Shown here piece by piece: positions 38,158 to 44,879 of a stretch of 44,879 nucleotides of DNA; the stretch's first letter is position 1, and the number at the start of each line of letters is the position of its first letter. Position numbers and translations under genes: made by a program. The DNA is taken from assembly GCA_003597955.1 (NCBI GenBank), contig QZJU01000021.1, forward strand, positions 1-44,879. Direction: 5' to 3'. This stretch comes from Candidatus Parcubacteria bacterium. GTDB lineage: Bacteria > Patescibacteriota > Patescibacteriia > PEXW01. The notes under the pieces were generated by a model. That model had not been told where the DNA came from. It saw only the letters and a program-made list of their open reading frames with translations, and did not search any database.

Positions 38158-38400
38158 ATGTATCATCTCTATATTTTGAAATGTAAAGATAAAACGCTGT
38201 ATACGGGCATAACCACGGACTTAAAGCGCAGGTTGCGGGAGCATAATTCTTCCATGCTCGGGGCGAAATATACGAAGAGCCGGCGGCCGGTAGAATTGGT
38301 TTATAACAAAGAATTCCGCACTCGCTCGGCGGCAACCAAGGCCGAAGCCAGGATTAAAAACCTATCGCGGGTGGAAAAAATTAGTTTAATTAAGAAATAG
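38158..38400 (+). CDS. GIY-YIG domain protein (UPF0213/YhbQ-like)
   Basis: 80 aa 'MYHLYILKCKDKTLYTGITTDLKRRLREHNSS.GAKYTKSRRPVELVY'. Confidence 0.92.
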   Translation: MYHLYILKCKDKTLYTGITTDLKRRLREHNSSMLGAKYTKSRRPVELVYNKEFRTRSAATKAEARIKNLSRVEKISLIKK

Positions 38401-38404
38401 GCTT

Positions 38405-38788
38405 GTGCCGATAACCAAAAAATTTATCGCTCCCTGCGGTATGGACTGCGCCTTGTGCATGGCGTACCTACGTGAAAAAAATCACTGTTTTGGCTGCCGG
38501 CAGGTTGAAAAAAACAAGCCGGCAACCAGAATTAAGTGTCGGATTCGGGTGTGCAAAAACCGGAAAGGAAATTTTTGTTTCGAGTGTGATGAGTTTCCCT
38601 GTGAGCGCTTAAAACACATAGACAAGCGATATCACACAAAATACGAGATGAGTATGATTGAAAATCTGGAGTTTATCCGCGATCACAGTATTAAGAAATT
38701 CCTCCAGCGCGAACAAAAACGCTGGACAAAAGGCGATAAGATATATTGTGTTCATAAGCACAAGTATTATGCGCAAATTAAACCTTGA
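38405..38788 (+). CDS. Cys-rich DUF3795-like protein (GTG start)
   Basis: 'APCGMDCALCMAYLREKNHCFGCRQ...CRIRVCKNRKGNFCFECDEFPCERL'. Confidence 0.75.
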   Translation: MPITKKFIAPCGMDCALCMAYLREKNHCFGCRQVEKNKPATRIKCRIRVCKNRKGNFCFECDEFPCERLKHIDKRYHTKYEMSMIENLEFIRDHSIKKFLQREQKRWTKGDKIYCVHKHKYYAQIKP

Positions 38789-39335
38789 AGATCTAAAATC
38801 CGACAATGCGGAAACCAAATACCATTGCGCCAAGCAGGCGATTGCCCTGTCGGAAAAAAATCCAAAGGGTTTGTATCCCCAGCTTAAGGTATTTACCAAA
38901 TTATTAGACGGGGAAAACCGGGTTTTAAAGTGGGTGGCGATTATCATCATCGGCAACCTGGCTCGGGCAGATGCAAAAAGTCAAATTGATCGCCTGGTGC
39001 CAAAGCTGATTGGATTTCTTAAGGGCAAAGAAATGATTACGGCCAATAACGCGATAATGGCGCTCGGAAAGATTGCCGCCAGCAAGCCAAAGTTTAAAGG
39101 CAAGATATTCCAGGCGTTTTTAGGCGTGGAAAAAGCCGTGTACTACAACAAAGGCCAGGTTTCGCCCGAGTGCCGCAATATCGCTCTGGGCAAGGCTCTT
39201 GAAGTTTTTTCGCTTTTTAAGACGGATGTGCAAAAAAGCAGTGTCTTGCTGGCTTTTATCGGGCGCCAAGTCCGGAATTCACGACCAGCTACTGGTCGAA
39301 AAGCCAGGGTTTTGCTGAAAGCCTTCAAACCTTAA
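38769..39335 (+). CDS. HEAT-repeat-like protein
   Basis: Start at internal ATG 38769; 'DGENRVLKWVAIIIIGNLARAD', 'LIGFLKGKEMITANNAIMALGKIAAS'. Confidence 0.65.
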   Translation: MRKLNLEDLKSDNAETKYHCAKQAIALSEKNPKGLYPQLKVFTKLLDGENRVLKWVAIIIIGNLARADAKSQIDRLVPKLIGFLKGKEMITANNAIMALGKIAASKPKFKGKIFQAFLGVEKAVYYNKGQVSPECRNIALGKALEVFSLFKTDVQKSSVLLAFIGRQVRNSRPATGRKARVLLKAFKP

Positions 39336-39357
39336 ACCAAATTCGAATAAAAATAAA

Positions 39358-39386
39358 AAACCGTCAGTTTATAAACTGGCGGTTTT
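39358..39386 (-). terminator. Terminator (possibly bidirectional)
   Basis: AAACCGTCAGTTTATAAACTGGCGGTTTT. Confidence 0.75.
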
Positions 39387-39393
39387 AGAAAGT

Positions 39394-40320
39394 TCAGCTT
39401 TCATTAAGTTGAGTTATCAAGCTTGCGATAATTGGCGCTAAGGACAAGACTTGGATTTTGTCAAGGCGTTTTTCCCAAGGCAGGTAAATGGAATCAGTGA
39501 TGAAAACTTTGGTAATCGAAGGCATTCTTTTTAGTTTTTGAATGGCCCCGCCAGACAGAACGCCGTGGGTGGCCATAATTATCATTTCATCAGCCCCAGC
39601 CTTTTTAATTTCTTTTGCTGTCGAAATCAGAGTGCCAGCCGTGCTGATTTCATCGTCTCGGAAAATTACAATTTTTCCGTGCAGATCCTCTTGGATGCAA
39701 TTGGATTCCGCTAGGTCATGTTCAGGTCGTTTTTTAATCACCCGAACCAAAGATACGCCCAAGACATCAGCGAATTTCCGGGCCGTGGAAGTCCGACCGC
39801 GATCAGGAGTTAGCACAACGCATTTGGAAAGATCAGTGCCTTTCAGGGCTTCGGCAAAAAGTTGATTCGGGTCAATTACATAGGTTTGGGCCGGCTTATA
39901 GTAATCCAAGAGCACGGGGGCGTGCGGATCGCAGAGCACAATGTCAGTGGCCCCACGGGAAACCGTAATTTCGGCCATCATTTTAGCCATCATTGCTTCG
40001 CCGCCATCTTTATCCCGTTCCTGCCGACGGAAGCCCATAAACGGCATTATAACCACAAGTTTTTTGGGTTTTTGCCGTTCAATAATATCCATTAACGCCC
40101 ACAGTTCAATGTAATTGGTCGGTGCATAAGTTGGCGTGGATTGGACAATGAAGACATTTTTGCCACGGATAGTGGCATAACCCGGAATTCGGTACCAAGG
40201 TTCGTCATCGGCAAAAATCTCTTTGTCCAAGTCACCAATCTGTTGGCCGAGAAGTTCAGACACGGCCGAAGCGAGCTTATAATTCGCTTTACCGCTAAAA
40301 ACCAAAAAATTCTCTGACAC
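39394..40320 (-). CDS. prs: Ribose-phosphate pyrophosphokinase
   Basis: 'LVVIMPFMGFRRQERDKDGGEAMMAKMMAEITVSRGATDIVLCDPHAP', 'VVLTPDRGRTSTARKFADVLG', 'KIVIFRDDEISTAGTL'. Confidence 0.9.
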   Translation of the reverse strand: MSENFLVFSGKANYKLASAVSELLGQQIGDLDKEIFADDEPWYRIPGYATIRGKNVFIVQSTPTYAPTNYIELWALMDIIERQKPKKLVVIMPFMGFRRQERDKDGGEAMMAKMMAEITVSRGATDIVLCDPHAPVLLDYYKPAQTYVIDPNQLFAEALKGTDLSKCVVLTPDRGRTSTARKFADVLGVSLVRVIKKRPEHDLAESNCIQEDLHGKIVIFRDDEISTAGTLISTAKEIKKAGADEMIIMATHGVLSGGAIQKLKRMPSITKVFITDSIYLPWEKRLDKIQVLSLAPIIASLITQLNES

Positions 40321-40368
40321 GCAATACCTCCAGAGTTTTTTAAAATATCAATTTTTGTTTAGTAATAT

Positions 40369-40398
40369 ATCTTAAGTTAAGGTGGGCGCGGCTGTCAA
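40369..40398 (-). promoter_or_regulatory. Putative prs promoter TTGACA-N18-TAAGAT with the -35 at the repeat-element edge
   Basis: -35 at 40393-40398, -10 at 40369-40374 (minus strand). Confidence 0.5.
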
Positions 40399-40569
40399 CC
40401 CCGCACCGCTTTTTAAATGGGCGTCGTTTTAGCTGTGGCAAGCAGTATCGTTGTGAGTTTTTAGTTGTGGTTTTAAAAATTAACCAAGAACCACGCCCTA
40501 AAACGATACCGATATCTATACCCAAAACCTCTAGCCACAACCATTTATCGGAAAGTGGTGCGGGGTCAA
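40394..40569. repeat. Inverted-repeat element copy D (longer interior)
   Basis: GTCAACCCCGCACCGCTTTT...CGGAAAGTGGTGCGGGGTCAA with extra inner complementary segments (GTCGTTTTAG / CTAAAACGAT). Confidence 0.75.
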
Positions 40570-40586
40570 CCCCCTTAAACCAATGT

Positions 40587-42455
40587 TCATTGGGTTCCGC
40601 TGGCATGCGAAAGGATTAAGCGGTCCCGTGTGCTGAAAAAATTAAGTACGCCCAAACGGGAAAAATTCGTGCTTTTAAAAACCGTGATTTTCGGCTGGAC
40701 CGTGCCGCCATAGCTGGCCAGAAAATCCGCTTTGCCGTCGTAATCAAAATCTGCCGCGCTTAAACGCACGCCTGCCCGCTCGACGGTTCGGAAGGCGCGG
40801 TAATCCGGCCGCAGTTTTACGATATTGGTGCCGCGCAAGGCAAATACCCTGACAATCGGCGCATAGTTTCTTAGCGGGCCCACAATTATTTCCGCAGTAT
40901 TGTCTCCGGCCAAATCTGCCGTGGTAATTTCCAAACCAGAATTTGCCGAATCCAAAATATTGTTTTTCGCCGCGATCTGCCTAAGCCCCGTGCCTTGCAA
41001 GCGAAAAATCCTCAACATCCGGCTGCCAGTTCCAGCTGGCGCGGTAATGATTTCATCCCGGCCGTCCGCGTTTAAATCTCCGCCGGCCAGGCTGATGCCA
41101 TTGCGATAACCTGAAGCTTCGGCGTTGAATTCTCTATAAATCTGGGTATAGCGGCTTTGTCGGAAACCAAAAATCCTCACATTCGGCGTGCCTCTTTGTT
41201 TGGCCACAATTATTTCCGCGCTGTTGTCGCCGTTCACATCGGCCAAGGCCAAATTAACCCCGTCGCGATAAGCCGGACCATAAGGCAGAAAGGTGGCGAC
41301 AAGCGAACCATCGGGCCGGAAAATTTTCACCTGGCCTTGGCGGCCGCCATTGGGAGCCACAACGATTTCGCTTTGGCCGTCTTTGCCCAGGTCGCCCGCG
41401 ACCACTTGCATGCCGTTGCGAAAGCTGGTTTCAAAGGCGCTGAATTCTTTTTGCAAAACGCCGTTGAAATCCTGAACCCGGATTGTAGGCGCACTGCCGC
41501 GTTCCACGGCGGCGACCAAAAAAGTGTTTAAGCGCACAGTAAAGGACACGCTGGCCACCGAGGGATCAATGTTTCCGGCTTGGTCGCGGCTGCGCACATA
41601 AAAAGTGTGTTCGCCGTTTTTCAAATTATCAATAACGATCGAAGTTTGCGTAGTCCAGTTTGACCAACCCAGGTTATCCAGCCGAAAGCTAAAGCTCAGA
41701 TTCTCGGCCGCAGTCACATCATCCAGCCCTGTCCAGGTAAAAGTGAATGTCGGCCGGGTTTGTGTGGCCGTGGGCGCGGCGGTTATTGCGGAATTCGGCG
41801 CGACCGAATCTGCGTTTTGATCCATGGGCTGGTCCACGGAACAGCTCCGGCTCTGCGTCGGTTGATTGGTTTGCGTGCCGCACGCCGCCTGGTCAGTGCA
41901 AGTTCGGGTTTGCTGGCCGTCTGTGCAAGCGGTCCAGGCTGTGCAGGTCCAGTTTTCGACGCACAGCGGAAAAGAAACTGCGGCAGTTTTTTTGGAAGCG
42001 ATGTTGGATATCGCGGAAAGATTGCCGGCTTCGTCCGAGGTTTTTAAGGCAAAATAATAATTCTGATTTGGCTGGAGATTGGCAACCAGCAGACTTTCGG
42101 TCTGGCCAGCGGGCTTTGGGGTTGGGGGATTGGCTAGCGGGGTTGCCAATGCCCAGCTTGCTTCGGAAATCGCAGTTGTGTTGTAGCGGATTTGGTAGGC
42201 GGTAGCCTGGCCCGTATTGCCGTCATCACCCGGCGCTGTCCAGGTTAAAGTAATGGAATTGGTAGCGTCATCAACCGCGGCTTTGACCGTCGGCCCCAGA
42301 TATTCCGGCGCCTGAAAGTCCGGACTCGTGGCTTGCGCAAAAAATACGGCTGAAGCCAAGCCTGCCCAAAACAAAACAATCGCCAAAGCTAAAATTGGGT
42401 GGACGCTGACCTTATTTTTTATTTCAGTTTGAGCGATAAAAGTCACAGGGCGCAT
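40587..42455 (-). CDS. Secreted FG-GAP/VCBS-repeat protein with fibronectin III-like domain
   Basis: 622 aa; 'ITLTWTAPGDDGNTGQATAYQIRYNT', Cys-rich 'CVENWTCTAWTACTDGQQTRTC', repeated 'ADVNGDNSAEIIVA', 'GDLNADGRDEIITAPA', 'ADFDYDGKADFL'. Confidence 0.88.
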   Translation of the reverse strand: MRPVTFIAQTEIKNKVSVHPILALAIVLFWAGLASAVFFAQATSPDFQAPEYLGPTVKAAVDDATNSITLTWTAPGDDGNTGQATAYQIRYNTTAISEASWALATPLANPPTPKPAGQTESLLVANLQPNQNYYFALKTSDEAGNLSAISNIASKKTAAVSFPLCVENWTCTAWTACTDGQQTRTCTDQAACGTQTNQPTQSRSCSVDQPMDQNADSVAPNSAITAAPTATQTRPTFTFTWTGLDDVTAAENLSFSFRLDNLGWSNWTTQTSIVIDNLKNGEHTFYVRSRDQAGNIDPSVASVSFTVRLNTFLVAAVERGSAPTIRVQDFNGVLQKEFSAFETSFRNGMQVVAGDLGKDGQSEIVVAPNGGRQGQVKIFRPDGSLVATFLPYGPAYRDGVNLALADVNGDNSAEIIVAKQRGTPNVRIFGFRQSRYTQIYREFNAEASGYRNGISLAGGDLNADGRDEIITAPAGTGSRMLRIFRLQGTGLRQIAAKNNILDSANSGLEITTADLAGDNTAEIIVGPLRNYAPIVRVFALRGTNIVKLRPDYRAFRTVERAGVRLSAADFDYDGKADFLASYGGTVQPKITVFKSTNFSRLGVLNFFSTRDRLILSHASGTQ

Positions 42456-42568
42456 TAAATCACTGTATTTTTATTTTTAGTATTTGAATCATAACAGATT
42501 TTTGTGAATTTGTCAAAAAGTGAATCCGTGATAATCTTTAAGTGCTTAAAAAATAATCAAAAAATTTT

Positions 42569-42808
42569 ATGCCAACCATTCATAATCACCAGATTGACGG
42601 AGACTCAGACGGCCTGCACGCCATTAAACAATTGGACAGCGAAGAATTTGAAGTTCTTTTCGAGCACGCCAAAAGGCACGGGGAGGCGAATTTTGAAGGC
42701 ACCATAAAGGGCAAAAGGCTGAATTTTAAATTAATCCGAGAATCCGACGGCACCCACCGCGTGGAAAGCGAGGGCAAGGAAAGTTCCCACACCAGCGGCT
42801 GGTTTTGA
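42569..42808 (+). CDS. Small hydrophilic hypothetical protein
   Basis: 79 aa ORF followed closely by the next gene. Confidence 0.5.
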   Translation: MPTIHNHQIDGDSDGLHAIKQLDSEEFEVLFEHAKRHGEANFEGTIKGKRLNFKLIRESDGTHRVESEGKESSHTSGWF

Positions 42809-42819
42809 TCATAGCGAAA

Positions 42820-43383
42820 ATGAAATTATTTAAGCGCTTAAAAAAAGATCTAGACAGACAAAAGTCTTTTCGGGAAAAAGTCATCAGCGAATCCCGCAAA
42901 GCTCTGCAAGATTCCAAATTAGCAATTTTTTCCGTCCACCGGTATGAAACAAAGAATGCGCAAAAATTACTGGCCGAGGCAGAAAAAATTTTGAAAAAAG
43001 TTTTAAACGAAAGCAAAAGCGAACCGAAATTTTTGAATGACGGCAATATTTTGGCGGCCTTGGAAGAATACGGCGAAGCCTGGCTGGTTCTGGAATTCGC
43101 TAACGGCAAGAAACTGAATTTCCCAAAGCGCCCCGAATTGCCGCCCGATCAAAAAGTCGGCGCATTAGCCGATTTCACCGGGGAAATGGTGAGGTTGGCA
43201 ATTTTAGAAGCGACCCAGCGGAATGCTAAGAGGGTCGAAGAAATTTATAAAAGCGTTCACGAAGTGGTTAAACACTTGGCCGAAGCCGACTTAACCGGCC
43301 CAAGCCGCCAGAAATTCGACGACGCCAAAAGAAACCTAAAACGCCTGGAAGAAATTCGTTACGATCTAAGTTTGCGGAAATAG
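42820..43383 (+). CDS. Helical hypothetical protein (translin-like appearance)
   Basis: 'FREKVISESRKALQDSKLAIFSVHRYETKNAQKLLAEAEKILKK...YGEAWLVLEF...GALADFTGEMVRLAILEA'; start set to ATG 42820. Confidence 0.55.
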   Translation: MKLFKRLKKDLDRQKSFREKVISESRKALQDSKLAIFSVHRYETKNAQKLLAEAEKILKKVLNESKSEPKFLNDGNILAALEEYGEAWLVLEFANGKKLNFPKRPELPPDQKVGALADFTGEMVRLAILEATQRNAKRVEEIYKSVHEVVKHLAEADLTGPSRQKFDDAKRNLKRLEEIRYDLSLRK

Positions 43384-43404
43384 AATACAAATGACCGGAT
43401 CCAT

Positions 43405-43475
43405 GAACGCGGGCTGGGACGCCCGCGTTCGGAAAGCGGGTGAGTAAGTTATTTTGCTCAATCGCGGGCGTCCCA
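43405..43475. repeat. Overlapping, mutually exclusive inverted repeats
   Basis: Stem 1 GAACGCGGGC/GCCCGCGTTC (43405-43430); stem 2 TGGGACGCCCGCG/CGCGGGCGTCCCA (43415-43475). Confidence 0.75.
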
Positions 43476-43499
43476 ATCCGCGAGGTCTTTTATGAAAAC

Positions 43500-43761
43500 A
43501 AAATAATGCCTCTGAAAGTTTCAGAGGCATTTTTGAACAGAATGAACGGGCGGAATTTTTGGGAGGTCTTTTTCCGCAAAGCCTTGAGTCTTTCGACTCG
43601 ATTGCATTCGTATCGTTCTTTACGAATATTCAACCAGCGGGTATCTATCGCTAGGCGATCATGACCTCGGAAAGGACAATGAACATAGGGCTTACCTCCG
43701 CAATGTCCAGTATCGGGTTCTTATGCTTAGTTCCGTCTGGTGACAAGCGAGGGCGTCGGTT
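43500..43761 (-). ncRNA. Candidate structured ncRNA, class unknown (ends approximate)
   Basis: Minus strand promoter TTGACG-N17-TAAATT upstream; serial hairpins CCAGaCGG/CCGatACTGG, GGACAtTG/CAtTGTCC, ATCGC/GCGAT, ATTCGTA/TACGAAT, GAGTC-GAAA-GACTC; no convincing ORF. Confidence 0.5.
43506..43534 (+). terminator. Terminator hairpin (possibly bidirectional)
   Basis: ATGCCTCTGAAAGTTTCAGAGGCATTTTT. Confidence 0.7.
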
Positions 43762-43767
43762 AAACCT

Positions 43768-43796
43768 AATTTACCAACAAAATTCGCTAGCGTCAA
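43768..43796 (-). promoter_or_regulatory. Promoter of the ncRNA candidate
   Basis: TTGACG (43791-43796) - 17 nt - TAAATT (43768-43773), minus strand. Confidence 0.55.
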
Positions 43797-43863
43797 TTTA
43801 GAATTAAAGTGACTCCAAAATGATTATCTGGGCAAGGGAAGGGCGTGCTAAAATACTTCTACT

Positions 43864-44879
43864 ATGTCAAAGTTTGTCCTGAAAAAGTCCCCGATTAAAC
43901 CCTTAAAAATCGATTACGCCAAAGAATTGAACGCCGAGCAATTGGCGGTCGTCCAGAACGGCGACGGGCCGGTTTTGGTTTTAGCCGGGGCAGGTTCGGG
44001 CAAAACCCGCACCATTGTCTACCGCGTGGCCTGGCTTTTGGAGCACGGGGTTTCACCTAACAGAATTTTATTGGTGACATTCACCAACAAGGCGGCGAAG
44101 GAAATGCTGGTCCGCGTCCAAGAATTATTGGGCGATGTGCCCAGCCCGATTTGGGGCGGGACTTTTCACCATGTCGCCAACCGAATTTTAAGAAAATACG
44201 CTAAATTGGTGGGCCGCACTTCAAATTTTTCCATTTTAGACGAAGAAGACAGCCGGAGCCTAGTGGCGGCCTGCCTTTCAGATTTAAACATCGATACCCG
44301 GCAAAAACGTTTTCCTTCGGCCTCGGTAGTCCAGCATTTAATTTCTTTTGTCCGGAACACCCAGGCTGATCTGGCCGAAATTGTTGCCGGCAAGTTGCCG
44401 AATTCCAACCACGCCGCGGATCAAATTAAGGAGATCGCCAAGCGATACGAAGCCCGGAAGCAGAAACAGAATTCCATGGATTTTGACGATTTGTTGGTGT
44501 TGTTTCTGAAATTATTGACCGACCACGCTGAAGCCAGGAAAAGGCTGCAAGAGCAATTCCAATATGTTTTAGTTGATGAATTTCAGGACACCAACGCCCT
44601 TCAGGGTCAGATCGTTAAAAATTTGGCGGACAAGCACGGGAATTTACTGGTGGTGGGCGATGACGCGCAGAGCATCTATGCTTTCCGCGGGGCGGATATA
44701 AATAATATCCTGGAATTTCCAAAGAATTTTCCCCAAACCAAGGAATTCAAACTCCAAACCAACTACCGTTCCGTTCCGGAAGTTTTAAACGTGGCCAACG
44801 CGGTGATTGCCTATAATGTCGAACAGTACCAAAAGGTATTAAAGCCAAATCGTTCGGGCGGCGAGCGGCCAAAATTAGC
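43864..44879 (+). CDS. UvrD/PcrA-family DNA helicase (truncated by the window end)
   Basis: 'LNAEQLAVVQNGDGPVLVLAGAGSGKTRTIVYRVAWLL', 'ILLVTFTNKAAKEM', 'YVLVDEFQDTNALQ', 'LLVVGDDAQSIYAFRGADI', 'LQTNYRS'; open to the end of the window. Confidence 0.95.
   Translation, partial: MSKFVLKKSPIKPLKIDYAKELNAEQLAVVQNGDGPVLVLAGAGSGKTRTIVYRVAWLLEHGVSPNRILLVTFTNKAAKEMLVRVQELLGDVPSPIWGGTFHHVANRILRKYAKLVGRTSNFSILDEEDSRSLVAACLSDLNIDTRQKRFPSASVVQHLISFVRNTQADLAEIVAGKLPNSNHAADQIKEIAKRYEARKQKQNSMDFDDLLVLFLKLLTDHAEARKRLQEQFQYVLVDEFQDTNALQGQIVKNLADKHGNLLVVGDDAQSIYAFRGADINNILEFPKNFPQTKEFKLQTNYRSVPEVLNVANAVIAYNVEQYQKVLKPNRSGGERPKL

Noticed and set aside
41157-42205. ORFs antisense to the FG-GAP protein gene
   Set aside because: Overlap a well-supported repeat-domain protein on the other strand.
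43500-43761. ncRNA candidate as tmRNA, SRP RNA, RNase P or 6S
   Set aside because: No tRNA-like ends/tag ORF, no GGAAGGAAGCAG-like SRP loop, no GAGGAAAGTCC RNase P core, and not a long single hairpin as in 6S; left as unknown class.

Overview
The window looks like a Patescibacteria/CPR-type chromosome segment; this is inferred from content, not from a database search. Main contents: a 23S-5S rRNA locus (minus strand) with no adjacent 16S, tRNA-Leu(UAG), tRNA-Arg(CCG), polA, holA, rpsT, uvrB, ruvA, ssb, prs, the 5' part of a UvrD/PcrA helicase, three tandem T4SS-pilin-like genes, four GIY-YIG mini-proteins, lipoproteins, and lamin-tail/PKD and FG-GAP surface proteins. The strongest non-routine signals are: (1) a five-gene minus-strand cluster (27166-32784) with two sigma factors (RpoD-like and FliA/WhiG-like) and three uncharacterised proteins that share modules, in three transcription units; (2) a recurring promoter-like motif TTGACN-N16/17-TAGGNT in front of that cluster and several other genes, different from the TATACT/TAAATT -10s seen elsewhere in the window; (3) a four-copy inverted-repeat element (CCCCGCACCACTTTCC...GGAAAGTGGTGCGGGG), usually flanked by TCAA on both sides, always about 55-75 bp upstream of a start codon; (4) a complete 5S gene nested inside a second, split 5S gene, bracketed by the same CCCCGCACC/GGTGCGGGG core; (5) a 23S gene enlarged by related short inserts at hairpin tips; (6) an unassigned structured-RNA candidate with its own promoter near 43.5-43.8 kb. 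All calls were made by eye from the sequence and supplied ORFs. No homology search, covariance model or folding program was run.
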